A stretch of 64,000 nt of DNA, taken from contig JAGLZW010000013.1 in the NCBI GenBank assembly GCA_023131225.1, forward strand, positions 1-64,000, written 5' to 3'. This document shows positions 16,117-24,408 of this stretch, piece after piece. The DNA is from Candidatus Bathyarchaeota archaeon (GTDB lineage: Archaea > Thermoproteota > Bathyarchaeia > Bathyarchaeales > SOJC01). A program made the position numbers and the translations under genes. Numbering within the stretch: position 1 is the first letter of the stretch; each line of letters begins with the position of its first letter. Under the pieces are notes generated by a model. It was not told the DNA's origin, ran no database searches, and saw only the letters and a program-made list of their open reading frames with translations.

Positions 16117-17559
16117 ATGTCAGTAATCAAAAATGTTACATGTCCAGTTTGCGGAACACTGTGTGACGATCTCGAAATTACAGTAGAGAAAAACGTTATA
16201 ATCGATGTTAAAAATGCATGTGCAATTGGCGAAGCAAAATTCATGAATTTCTCCAACCCAGAACATCGAAACCTAAAACCTCTTGTAAGAAAAGGAGGAG
16301 AACTGAGAGAGGTTTCTTTAGACGAAGCGGTAGAAAAAAGCGCTAAGATCCTCGCCGACGCATCATACCCAATACTCTATGGGTGGAGCTGCACGAGCTG
16401 CGAAGCCATTCGGATAGGCGTAGAACTGGCTGAAGAAGTTGGAGGAGTCATAGACAACACTTCTACCGTCTGCCACGGTCCCTCAATACTAAGCATCCAA
16501 GATATCGGCATATCAACCTGCACCCTAGGTCAAATTCGCCATCGCGCTGACCTAATTATTTATTGGGGATGCGATCCTTACAGTGCCCACCCTCGCCACA
16601 TGGAACGTTACACAGCTTTTTCAGATGGGCGCTTCCAAGAAAGTGAATGGGAACATTATGTCGGGCGTCTACGGGGCATATTGGGCAAGAAAAGACTACG
16701 CAGAGCTTCAGAACTGGTATCAACGAAGGAAATTTCATTGCCAGCTGTCACAGGACAAAAACTGCCACCTGAGTTTGAAACGGAAAAGCGAAAACTAGTC
16801 GTTGTAGATGTCCGAAAAACTCGTTCCGCAGAATTCGCCGATTTCTTCATTCAAGTTGAACCGAATAAAGACTTTGAACTCCTTCAAGCTCTCCGTTTAT
16901 TAGTAAGAGATGAGGAACTCGAAGTCGACAAAGTCGCCGGCGTGCCTGTTGATCTGCTTGAAGAGCTCGCAGATACGATGATAAAATGCAACTTCGGCGT
17001 CGTGTTCTTCGGAGTTGGTTTAACCATGAGCTACGGGAAACTACAAAATATTGACGCCGCAATTGCTTTGACGCGAGATCTGAACTACCGCACAAAATTC
17101 GTTATCATGCCAATGCGAGGCCACTTCAATGTTGCAGGTTCAAATATTGTGTCTACTTGGCAAACAGGTTATCCCTTCGCCGTAGATTTCTCGCAAGGCT
17201 ATCCACGTTACAACCCTGGCGAAACATCTGTAGTGGACATACTTTGTCGTGACGACGCTGATGCAGGCCTAATTGTGGCGTCCGACCCTGTTTCCAATTT
17301 TCCAAAAGAAGCAGTTCAAAACTTGGTGAAAAACCCTTTAATCGCCATCGACCCCGTGATCTCTCCAACAACCATGATGGCCGACGTAGTGCTTCCTTCC
17401 GCCTTCGTAGGGGTCGAGGTTGGAAACTCAACCGCTTACAGAATGGACGGGGTGCCCCTACCGCTCAAGAAAGTTGTTGAACCACCGGAAGGAGTTCTAT
17501 CTGACAAGGAAATTCTACAAAGGATTCTTAAGGACGTGAAGAGGTTCAAACATCACTAA
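16117..17559 (+). CDS. fwdB: Formylmethanofuran dehydrogenase subunit B (W/Mo catalytic subunit)
   Basis: 480 residues, normal family length. The N-terminal CPVCGTLCDD...C cluster motif (about 9-17, then near 35) binds 4Fe-4S. TVCHGPS (about 118-124) carries the Cys that ligates the metal of the bis-pterin cofactor. The C-terminal VASDPVSNFP and PTTMMADVVLPS segments match the family. It oxidises or reduces the formate intermediate of the CO2/formyl-methanofuran reaction. It starts 2 bases after fwdD. Cys, not selenocysteine, is used at the active site. Confidence 0.93.
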   Translation: MSVIKNVTCPVCGTLCDDLEITVEKNVIIDVKNACAIGEAKFMNFSNPEHRNLKPLVRKGGELREVSLDEAVEKSAKILADASYPILYGWSCTSCEAIRIGVELAEEVGGVIDNTSTVCHGPSILSIQDIGISTCTLGQIRHRADLIIYWGCDPYSAHPRHMERYTAFSDGRFQESEWEHYVGRLRGILGKKRLRRASELVSTKEISLPAVTGQKLPPEFETEKRKLVVVDVRKTRSAEFADFFIQVEPNKDFELLQALRLLVRDEELEVDKVAGVPVDLLEELADTMIKCNFGVVFFGVGLTMSYGKLQNIDAAIALTRDLNYRTKFVIMPMRGHFNVAGSNIVSTWQTGYPFAVDFSQGYPRYNPGETSVVDILCRDDADAGLIVASDPVSNFPKEAVQNLVKNPLIAIDPVISPTTMMADVVLPSAFVGVEVGNSTAYRMDGVPLPLKKVVEPPEGVLSDKEILQRILKDVKRFKHH

Positions 17560-17743
17560 ATGCTTTCATACAGATATCGCGTAAGAAATCGTTAGATTTA
17601 CATCTGAATTTCTTGACGAGGTTTTTGTTCGACCTGCTAGGCTAGACACTCTTAAGCGAAAGAAAAAAATAAAATAACCAACTTGGGTTTGGGATTAAAC
17701 GTTAAGGAAAAAGTTATAACTGAATTGAAAAAACAAATGATGG

Positions 17744-18358
17744 ATGTTACTGGATTTGTGGTATGAATATCCGATTCCAGCAGATATTGAGAAACAAAGA
17801 GTAATCATTAGACAACTCAGAAAGTGGATCATAAGCCTTGAAAGCCGGGATATTATCAAAGGGTTTGCCTTCAACCACTACTATCCTAATCCTTCAACGC
17901 TCAATATCAGATTTGACTCTTCAGAAGACAAGCTAGAAACCATGAGAAAAGAATTAGAGCAAGAAGTTAAAAAACTACTTCCAGACTATGTTCTTCAAGA
18001 AAGACTATGGGATGAAGGGAAAAGTCAAGAATATGTCTATAAAGCTTACGAGTTTGGGAGTAGATGCGCGTTTCTTTTCTGGGATTTTGTTGAAAAAGGA
18101 AGATTCCCCGAAGAATTCGCATCTAGCTATTTGAGATGGAGTGATTCGACACATTTTGAGTTAAAACCGAAAATCTTCACTTTTCAGTCTTGCTTTAGTC
18201 ATGGTGTCATGAATTCGCTAGACATCTCTAAGACTCCAAATGAGCAATGGCTTCATTTAGCAGCTCTCATTGAATCCACGAAATCTTCTAATCCGCAAGA
18301 ACTATACGAGTGGATAAAAAGCCAGCCTAGTTTATTCTTCACTAAGAAGTCTGAATGA
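17744..18358 (+). CDS. Hypothetical protein (204 aa)
   Basis: I do not recognise this family. It is soluble, with an alpha/beta N-terminus (FAFNHYYPNPSTLNIRF) and a helical, aromatic-rich C-terminus (CAFLFWDFVEKG, then WLHLAALIE). The start is uncertain: ATG codons at 17737, 17740 and 17744 cluster without a good ribosome site. It is the first gene after fwdDB and marks the left side of the insert that separates fwdDB from fwdAC. Confidence 0.6.
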   Translation: MLLDLWYEYPIPADIEKQRVIIRQLRKWIISLESRDIIKGFAFNHYYPNPSTLNIRFDSSEDKLETMRKELEQEVKKLLPDYVLQERLWDEGKSQEYVYKAYEFGSRCAFLFWDFVEKGRFPEEFASSYLRWSDSTHFELKPKIFTFQSCFSHGVMNSLDISKTPNEQWLHLAALIESTKSSNPQELYEWIKSQPSLFFTKKSE

Positions 18359-18790
18359 TAAAGCTTTCTTCCATGGATGTTTTTAAGCGACGTTCATGTT
18401 TTAGTTAATCTTAGAGTAAAGAAATATCCCATGTGATGTCGGAGTTCGGAAGAATTCTCCAGTGGCATCTTAATCCAATCTAGACGATGATTCCAATTTA
18501 TTCGCATTGTAAGCTAGATTTTCGGTCTTAGGTGCGAAGCACATTGCTGGATTGGCGAAGCACATTTGAAGCTCAGAGAATATTTTACTTACTCTTCATA
18601 GGCTGGTCATGCGAGAATATTTGAACTAGGCACGCTTGAACAAACACATAGCGTAAGATATGACAATTGTGCTTATTGTCTCGGCGGGTCAACAAGGTAG
18701 AAATCCTAAACGCCTTCAACAACATCTTTTTTCTATTCTTGTCTTTAGATTCTTCGAGAACAAATTAATACTTAATTAGATTTATATGTA
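18359..18790. other. Intergenic region with repeat copy R1
   Basis: About 430 bases with no convincing gene. It contains repeat R1 (18455-18570). The 3' end is AT-rich just before the winged-helix nuclease gene and probably holds its promoter. Confidence 0.5.
18455..18570. repeat. Dispersed intergenic repeat, copy R1
   Basis: Aligned by eye with 19823-19920 (about 75% identical in the core). Shared blocks include TCTCCA, TCTTAAT.CAA, TAGACGA.GA, CATTG.AAGCTAGATTTTC and GCACATTT. Within R1 the block GCGAAGCACATT occurs twice (from 18534 and 18555). It occurs only around the defence insert as far as I can see. Confidence 0.6.
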
Positions 18791-19699
18791 ATGGCGAGAA
18801 TTTCGTATTATCCTATATTGTTCAATTCAGTGGATGCACTAATGTCTCCAATAGAATATGACGACTCTGGCATATACGAAGAAGAGATAGATGAAGATGT
18901 TGAAGACATTAAACCAGAGATTGAAGAAATAATTTTACGGCAGAAAGTAGTAACTGAGCGAGAGCTGAAGGTAAGATTAGAGAAAAAAATTTTTCCGTGG
19001 ATAACGGGACGAGCTCTTAATGCTATGGAGCGTGAAGGGATTATCAGAAGAGTGGGTTATAGAGGGCGAAAAAGTAGAACTGAGAGCGTTCCAGAATCAT
19101 TCTTTATGTCTTATAGTGATGAGTATGAAGATGTAGTTGGTATAATCGAAAGGAAAAGGAAGATTACGAAGTATATAAATGCAATTCTTACCGCTCATTC
19201 TCCTGCGGGATATCATGCTGAAGATTTATTCGAAGGGGCATTCAAATCCCTCGGCTTTAAGATTCATGGACGTGAGAGGTCAAAATTCAATGGCAAGGTT
19301 GTTAAAGGAAAAAAGGGAAAGCAACTTCCAGATTTGGATTTTATCATAGAGAAAGACAAAATTGTCTATGGTGTTGATGTCAAGAATTGGATTAGGTATG
19401 AATATAACACAAGGGTTAATGTTCGCTTTAAAGTAAGCTTAGCTATGCAACTTGGAATAGTTCCTTTTATTATAGCTCGTTATGTAGATAAAGAGACGAT
19501 TTATGTTGATATCATAAAGAAAGGGGGTATTTGTTATTCTTATCACACATTACTTGTTCCCCGTTCTTTTAGGTCGCTTGCACTTGATGCTGAAGCTTTC
19601 TTGGGATACCCAATCTTAGCTTTGGATGTTTTGCCAAATTATAAGGTTCAATGGATTTTGAAGTTACATACTGATTACTTGAAAAGGAGCACAGCATGA
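18791..19699 (+). CDS. Winged-helix plus PD-(D/E)XK nuclease-like protein
   Basis: 302 residues. An acidic N-terminus leads into a winged-helix-like segment (about 52-95, VVTERELKVRLEKK ... AMEREGIIRRVGYRG). A restriction-endonuclease-like domain follows (about 135-250): Glu in GYHAEDLFE, D-x-D in LPDLDFIIE (about 178-184) and GVDVKNW (about 193-199), giving E ... D ... D-x-K. Probably a DNA-binding nuclease, perhaps for defence. No ribosome site precedes the ATG, so a leaderless transcript is likely. It lies between repeats R1 and R2, upstream of the Argonaute operon. Confidence 0.65.
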   Translation: MARISYYPILFNSVDALMSPIEYDDSGIYEEEIDEDVEDIKPEIEEIILRQKVVTERELKVRLEKKIFPWITGRALNAMEREGIIRRVGYRGRKSRTESVPESFFMSYSDEYEDVVGIIERKRKITKYINAILTAHSPAGYHAEDLFEGAFKSLGFKIHGRERSKFNGKVVKGKKGKQLPDLDFIIEKDKIVYGVDVKNWIRYEYNTRVNVRFKVSLAMQLGIVPFIIARYVDKETIYVDIIKKGGICYSYHTLLVPRSFRSLALDAEAFLGYPILALDVLPNYKVQWILKLHTDYLKRSTA

Positions 19700-20007
19700 A
19701 AGGTTAATTATTCGGGGCTATTTCAATTTTTTGGGGCTGAATTGTGGTCTGTTTTGGTGTTGCTTTGTATTTTGATGCTGAGACAGTATGAATACATATA
19801 GCTCCTAGTTGCGCGCGCGCATATCTCCAACAGTGTCTTAATTCAAGTTAGACGACGACCCCGACCTATTTACATTGCAAGCTAGATTTTCAGCTGATGC
19901 GGAGCACATTTAAATCCCTTACTCATATTCGATACTGTTAACTTGTTAGGGATAGCTCAAATGGATGCTGTTTTTTAGTCTATTGTGATAGGTGCTGACC
20001 AAGTTGT
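19700..20007. other. Intergenic region with (GC)n tract and repeat copy R2
   Basis: No gene is supported. It contains a pure GC dinucleotide tract (19811-19820) and repeat R2. Confidence 0.5.
19823..19920. repeat. Dispersed intergenic repeat, copy R2
   Basis: Partner of R1 (18455-18570). Its right end GGAGCACATTTAAATCCCTT is shared with the short copy R3 at 23935-23956. The TTTAAAT core could double as a TATA-like element. Confidence 0.6.
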
Positions 20008-20259
20008 TTAACGGAAGATATAGACATAATTTGGGGTTTCCCCACCACCAGGAGCCCCACTCATACCTTTAGCTATGAAATATTTTTCGATATTTCGAGC
20101 CATAGTTTCAGTGTCAGCTCTCCAATGATGCCAATTCTTTGGATTTCCATGTTGAATCTTGCGTGTATTTGGATTATCAGTTATTCCAATAGTCCAACTT
20201 GAATAGCGAGAATTACGGACAACCAATTCAATAGCAGTTTTAATATATCTTTCTTTCAT
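20008..20259 (-). CDS. GIY-YIG-like small protein 1
   Basis: 83 residues from ATG 20259, which overlaps the upstream stop as ATGA; an in-frame ATG at 20268 is the alternative. WTIGITDNPNTRKIQHGNP resembles the second strand and Arg helix of GIY-YIG domains, but the first GIY half is not clear. It is homologous to the protein at 23630-23890 (YGITNNPDVRVIQHD). It is coupled to a RelE-like gene and divergent from the Argonaute operon. Nuclease activity is uncertain because the domain is short. Confidence 0.6.
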   Translation of the reverse strand: MKERYIKTAIELVVRNSRYSSWTIGITDNPNTRKIQHGNPKNWHHWRADTETMARNIEKYFIAKGMSGAPGGGETPNYVYIFR

Positions 20260-20501
20260 AACACACATCTAATGCTACTATCAGATTCAGAATTAATATG
20301 CTTTTGGGCATTATGAGAATCTTGAATTACTTCTTCTCTTCGAAGTTGCTTAAGTTTCTGGTATGCTCGTTTTCGATGATCAACAAAAAATACTTCTATG
20401 GTTTTGTTTGAACTATGAATTTTATAAGCCACACGATAGTCGTAAACTCTTATTTTACGAATATCGGAAAGCACACCCTTCAGCATGCATGAATTTCTCA
20501 A
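20256..20501 (-). CDS. RelE/ParE-like toxin, N-terminally short
   Basis: 81 residues from a TTG at 20501. LKGVLSDIRKIRVYDYRVAY and the following VFFVDHRKRAYQKL match the second half of RelE-superfamily toxins (L-x-G ... IRV-x-DYR-x-Y ... V-x-HR). The first half of the fold is missing; an overlapping frame upstream (LFEKFMHAEG) hints at a frameshift. No antitoxin gene is visible. Translation reaches the end, because the next gene is coupled by a 4-base overlap. Possibly a decayed toxin. Confidence 0.5.
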   Translation of the reverse strand: MRNSCMLKGVLSDIRKIRVYDYRVAYKIHSSNKTIEVFFVDHRKRAYQKLKQLRREEVIQDSHNAQKHINSESDSSIRCVL

Positions 20502-20592
20502 AGAGAGGAGGCAACATGACGGTTGTCATAAGATACTTTCTACATCGCACAACACATATCAGTATCAACTTTGTATTTGAAAAGGGGGATAC

Positions 20593-21888
20593 TTGCCATT
20601 GCGTTCTTCGGAGTCTGTACAGCACAAGAGGATAAAAGAGATTATCTGCAATAAGCTAAAAGAGTGGGCAGGGGCAGCAATTAAAGAGTATCAATCATCT
20701 GGACACTATCTTGACGTATTTGCGGTTACTCCTCTTGGAGTAACTATCTATGTTGAGGTTATCTGGTCGAGTTCGAAGGGAAATTTCTTCAGAGATTTAA
20801 GTATGATACAGAGCTCCAATGCCAATGTTAAGCTTATAGTAGTCAGCCCAAAGATCCTAAATAATGAAAAATTCCAACGTGAATTCGAAAAGGTAGCTAT
20901 CTCCCAGCAAAGATATAATGTTGCCATGCATGGCGAATTCATTGATGGTGAAAGAATACTCAATGACTCTGATTATGTAGAGACAGAATTAAAGCAATGC
21001 ATTATGAAGCTTATTCAAAAAGTAAAGATTCGAGGTAAAGTTGTCGGAGTTCAAGCTAGATTTGAACCTCCACAACCACGTCATCCTGACAAAATTCAAG
21101 AAATGCTTCTTTCCAATTTATTTCCTTTGATTAACTATCCAACGGAAATGTTTGTGAGCCCAACATCTATCAAAAGACGGTCCTCATTCTATGCGAAATT
21201 TGGAGGCAAAATTGATTCCTATTCTTTTTTACCGAAGAACAATAACTTATATACATTTGATGATTTGAGGAATCCAGACTCCCCATTCAGAACAGCTATT
21301 TCCACGAACAAAATTTCTGTTGAAAAGACTTCTGACTGGATTGTTAGTAGTGCAAAAAGAGATGATTTGATTGATCTTTTCAACCAAGCATTAAGAAAAT
21401 ATTGCAGAACCAGAGGTCTCAACTTTGATAGGAGACATCACAGATTTGTATGTTCTTTAAAGGACGGTGGTCCTCGACTTTTCACATGGCGAACTGAGAG
21501 AGGTGGAAGATCCATACCAAGAGTTATGGCCAAACTTATGAAAGGATTGGATGGTAATGTTCTATTTGGCAAGCATTATGCAGCCAGATTGAGATTTATA
21601 ATCTTTGATGAAAGTATATTCTTAAGAATAGCACCTACTATGACTTTCACATCAGACGGTTACAAGCCTATACGCTCCAAAAAGCTAGCTTCTCTAATGA
21701 GTCGATATTTATCAAAGCAGTATAATAATACATATCTGGACTCTGTGAGATACTGGGGTAAATTCCTATCAAAATTAGATACCAAGATCTCGATACCAAC
21801 GGGTGGACCTCCAATCGAGGTAGATTCAACTCCTATCTCAATCAAAGTAAATGTTGGCATAGCCAGAGAAGGTGAATTACAAAATTGA
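20593..21888 (+). CDS. Nuclease-like–APAZ protein, partner of short Argonaute
   Basis: 431 residues, TTG start with AAAGGGGGA upstream. The N-terminal about 150 residues look like a PD-(D/E)XK fold (HYLDVFAVTPLGVTIYVEVIW), though the usual Lys after the Glu is replaced by Ile and a Lys lies five residues on (SSSK). Residues about 220-425 match an APAZ region: FDRRHHRFVC, WRTERGGRSIPRVM, HYAARLRFIIF, FTSDGYKP, N-x-Y ... W. In short-pAgo systems the APAZ protein pairs with Argonaute and carries the effector (SIR2, TIR, or DREN nuclease in SPARDA). Its stop overlaps the Argonaute TTG start. Effector class by pattern only. Confidence 0.75.
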   Translation: MPLRSSESVQHKRIKEIICNKLKEWAGAAIKEYQSSGHYLDVFAVTPLGVTIYVEVIWSSSKGNFFRDLSMIQSSNANVKLIVVSPKILNNEKFQREFEKVAISQQRYNVAMHGEFIDGERILNDSDYVETELKQCIMKLIQKVKIRGKVVGVQARFEPPQPRHPDKIQEMLLSNLFPLINYPTEMFVSPTSIKRRSSFYAKFGGKIDSYSFLPKNNNLYTFDDLRNPDSPFRTAISTNKISVEKTSDWIVSSAKRDDLIDLFNQALRKYCRTRGLNFDRRHHRFVCSLKDGGPRLFTWRTERGGRSIPRVMAKLMKGLDGNVLFGKHYAARLRFIIFDESIFLRIAPTMTFTSDGYKPIRSKKLASLMSRYLSKQYNNTYLDSVRYWGKFLSKLDTKISIPTGGPPIEVDSTPISIKVNVGIAREGELQN

Positions 21889-23417
21889 CATCTGCTGAAT
21901 TCAACAGCTTCTTCATTGAAGAACCTCTTCTGACCTTTGGAGATAAAAAGCAATATGTAGACCCGAAAATGGGTCTCTTAGGATATGGTCCCTGCTTATA
22001 TGAAAATCGCCGAGCTATCTCTTCCTCAATAAGGTTAGGCATTATTGGTTCGAAGAAGACGATCGACTTAGCAAGACGCTGGATTCTAAGATGTCAAGGT
22101 GAAATTTCAGGAAAAAAAGGAAACCAGTTATTATTTCAATCGTACCCTGGATTCACTAGAATCTTTGGATGCGAACTTCAGGTGGTCGATGAATGTGTGC
22201 AAGAAATAACGAATGATGAAATTAATCAAGTAATTAAGGTCAGAGACTTTAAAAAGAGAGTTAGAAGTGCTGCAAAGTTATTTATAGAGAGACTTGCGAA
22301 CTATCCCGGGCGAGAACCCAGACCACATGTTGTAATTTGTGCCACTCCTCAAAGAATCCTCGATAGTTGTGGAACTATACAAAACGGATATTACAGAGGT
22401 CGAGTCAGACTCACCCCGCAAGAGAAAGAAATCTTAGAAATCCTCGAAGAGCAAAGAAGAACTGGCCAAACAACTTTGGTTCCATTTCCCGAAGACGAAG
22501 TTCTAGACATTATGCCCGAAGCGAGCGACCTAAGACGCATTATAAAAGCTAAAGCAATGGAGCTAGGAGTTGCTACACAGTTGGCAAAGCCTAGAACCTT
22601 CAGACCTTTTAAGAAGATCCCTGGGGAACCAGGGGTGCAGGATGATGCTACCCGAGCTTGGAATTTTTGTGTTGCCCTTTATTATAAGGCAGAAGGGTAT
22701 CCGTGGAAATTAGCTGAGATGGAACAGGGAACCTGTTACGTTGGGATTGCATTTAACAAAGATCCGCTGAGTCGTGATAGGACTATGAGGACAAGCATCG
22801 CTCAGATTTTTACACATACAGGTGAAGGACTTGTTCTAAGAGGAGACCGAGCTCTTATTGACCCGTATAATAAGTCCCCTTACCTCTCAGAAAAATCTGC
22901 ATATCAACTAATGACCGATGTGCTGAAAGAATATAAAAGACAGATGCGTCAGTTGCCAAGACGGTTAGTAGTACATAAGAGTTCTAGATACCGATCTGGT
23001 GAGCTTTCAGGTCTCAAAGAAGCTGCTAAGGATGTTCCATTGAAAGATTTTCTCACAATTCTTAGTAGAGATATTAGATTCTTGCGCAGTGAAGGAATCT
23101 ATCCCCCATTAAGAGGAACAATCATAGAGCTTGGACAAACCAACTACCTCTTATATACAAAAGGGTGGATACCATTCTATGGAACATACCCTGGTCTCAG
23201 AGTTCCTACACCCTTAGAAGTCGTTGAGCACTATGGGGACAGCCCTCGAAAAAAGCTCTGCGAAGAAATTTTGGCATTGACAAAGATGAATTGGAATAGC
23301 GCAGATTTCTGCATTCGTGAACCAATAACCTTAGCCTACGCTCGGGAAGTTGGTCTGATTCTTGCATACGTGCCTGAAGAAGTAATTCCACGTCCTGAAT
23401 ATCTTTATTATATGTAG
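21885..23417 (+). CDS. Short prokaryotic Argonaute (MID-PIWI), catalytically degenerate
   Basis: 510 residues; TTG start overlapping the upstream stop, with AAGGTGA before it. There are no N or PAZ domains. The N-terminus (GLLGYGPCLYE) and MID region (to about 265) are typical of short pAgos. The PIWI domain (about 266-510) includes CYVGIAFN (about 284-291), where the first catalytic Asp is Ala, and LVVHKSSRY (about 361-369), where the Asp of H-R-D is Ser. The end EPITLAYAREVG fits the PIWI C-terminus. It should bind guide/target nucleic acid without slicing and activate its APAZ partner. Confidence 0.85.
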   Translation: MTSAEFNSFFIEEPLLTFGDKKQYVDPKMGLLGYGPCLYENRRAISSSIRLGIIGSKKTIDLARRWILRCQGEISGKKGNQLLFQSYPGFTRIFGCELQVVDECVQEITNDEINQVIKVRDFKKRVRSAAKLFIERLANYPGREPRPHVVICATPQRILDSCGTIQNGYYRGRVRLTPQEKEILEILEEQRRTGQTTLVPFPEDEVLDIMPEASDLRRIIKAKAMELGVATQLAKPRTFRPFKKIPGEPGVQDDATRAWNFCVALYYKAEGYPWKLAEMEQGTCYVGIAFNKDPLSRDRTMRTSIAQIFTHTGEGLVLRGDRALIDPYNKSPYLSEKSAYQLMTDVLKEYKRQMRQLPRRLVVHKSSRYRSGELSGLKEAAKDVPLKDFLTILSRDIRFLRSEGIYPPLRGTIIELGQTNYLLYTKGWIPFYGTYPGLRVPTPLEVVEHYGDSPRKKLCEEILALTKMNWNSADFCIREPITLAYAREVGLILAYVPEEVIPRPEYLYYM

Positions 23418-23484
23418 CTATGTGAGCGTTATGCATGCATGCATCGAATTGCCTTATAACCGAATTCTTCAACTATTTTTGAAA

Positions 23485-23613
23485 TTACATGCCTGAGAAT
23501 TTGGTCTGAACACTTTCTAATGTTCGACCCTGGTTTTCCGATAGGGAGATCACAAAAGCGATTTTCTCCTTATTCTCACCATCATTTACAGATTTATCTT
23601 TTCTTTTTGGCAT
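23485..23613 (-). CDS. Small basic protein (42 aa) downstream of GIY-YIG-like protein 2
   Basis: ATG 23613 has GGAG 11 bases upstream, just after the stop of the GIY-YIG-like gene. The product starts MPKRKDKSVNDGENKEK and is highly charged. No family is recognised. It could be a partner of the GIY-YIG-like protein. Confidence 0.4.
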   Translation of the reverse strand: MPKRKDKSVNDGENKEKIAFVISLSENQGRTLESVQTKFSGM

Positions 23614-23629
23614 GAAGCTATTCACTCCA

Positions 23630-23890
23630 TTAATAGGTCTTATAGGTATTATATTCTGGAGGATCTCCACCATGTTGACGCTGATAACGCTGAATATAGA
23701 ACGCTTCCAGTTCCATTGCCCTCTCTCTAGACATAGGACCTCGAATTACTCGTAGATGGGTGAATTCCTTGCCTGCATTATCATGTTGAATTACTCTCAC
23801 ATCTGGATTGTTGGTTATTCCATATTGGACGATACTATTCCCATCTTTGAGTTCGTAGATATAGGTGTCTCTCTTTGCTCTCCTTCTCAA
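23630..23890 (-). CDS. GIY-YIG-like small protein 2
   Basis: 86 residues. TYIYELKDGNSIVQYGIT gives the Y-I-Y ... Y-G-I pair of a GIY-YIG fold, followed by NNPDVRVIQHD with the conserved Arg position, and a Glu at about 66 in MELEAFYIQRY. It is a paralogue of the 20008-20259 protein, so the two copies bracket the Argonaute operon on the opposite strand. The start is a TTG without a strong ribosome site. Standalone domains of this type are often nucleases in mobile elements. Confidence 0.6.
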   Translation of the reverse strand: MRRRAKRDTYIYELKDGNSIVQYGITNNPDVRVIQHDNAGKEFTHLRVIRGPMSRERAMELEAFYIQRYQRQHGGDPPEYNTYKTY

Positions 23891-23934
23891 GTTGTTACAC
23901 CCCCCACGCGCTTACTTCAAATAGATTCATCGTT

Positions 23935-23956
23935 GCGAAGCACATTTAAATCCCTT
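23935..23956. repeat. Dispersed intergenic repeat, short copy R3
   Basis: GCGAAGCACATTTAAATCCC and the following bases match the right end of R2 and the duplicated block of R1. On the minus strand it lies about 50 bases before the GIY-YIG-like gene 2 start, so its TTTAAA could act as a TATA box there. Confidence 0.55.
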
Positions 23957-24114
23957 GGTTATATACGTCTTTTTCAGAGATAGCGGAATTGATGTCGGAG
24001 AACGGTAAAACAGACTCTAAAAAGAGCCTAGAAAGGTCCTGAAACCTTAATTTTCCTTTTATTGTAGCCATTGATATAATGAGTTTCTACTCGTTTGGAA
24101 GGCATGCTTATTCC

Positions 24115-24168
24115 ACAGGTTTCAATAGGACTAATGTAGAATTGAAATAAGGTTTCCGTCAAACCTGT
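24115..24168. ncRNA. Candidate structured RNA/hairpin upstream of fwdA
   Basis: Outer stem ACAGG (24115-24119) pairs with CCTGT (24164-24168). Inner stem TTTCAAT (24120-24126) pairs with ATTGAAA (24141-24147). A GGTTTCC-containing internal loop lies between them. Related GAAACC/GGTTTC blocks recur at 24041 and 24190. It may be a folded RNA or protein-binding repeat; no known family is recognised. Confidence 0.25.
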
Positions 24169-24408
24169 TTTCGAATTTTTTCTAATTTAGAAACCACAGG
24201 ATCACCTCTTTTCTCCTGAAAAAATAATAAAGGAAAAAAATCTTCGTGTACTTTGTTAAACATAATTAGAGAACAGATAAATAGGCCTTGCAAAGTATAA
24301 ACTGTCTGGCGTGCGACGCCAATAGATGAACTGAGACTGTCTTAAAGCTGAACAGAAATTAGTGTGCCGAGAATATTCGCAGAGAAACTAGCTTGAAGGA
24401 TGGAAGAA

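Larger units (their letters stand above)
23891..24408. other. Intergenic region: repeat R3, hairpin candidates, upstream of fwdA
   Basis: More than 500 bases without a supported gene. It holds repeat R3, a nested stem candidate (24115-24168) and a perfect short hairpin TGGCGT-GCG-ACGCCA (24307-24321). It forms the right boundary of the defence insert. Confidence 0.5.

Noticed and set aside
15716-17559. General formate dehydrogenase or nitrate reductase instead of Fwd
   Set aside because: Separate D subunit, TVCHGPS site, and nearby fwdA/fwdC/mch fix it as formylmethanofuran dehydrogenase.
21885-23417. Active slicing Argonaute
   Set aside because: The first and third catalytic Asp positions read Ala (GIAF) and Ser (HKSS), and N/PAZ domains are absent.
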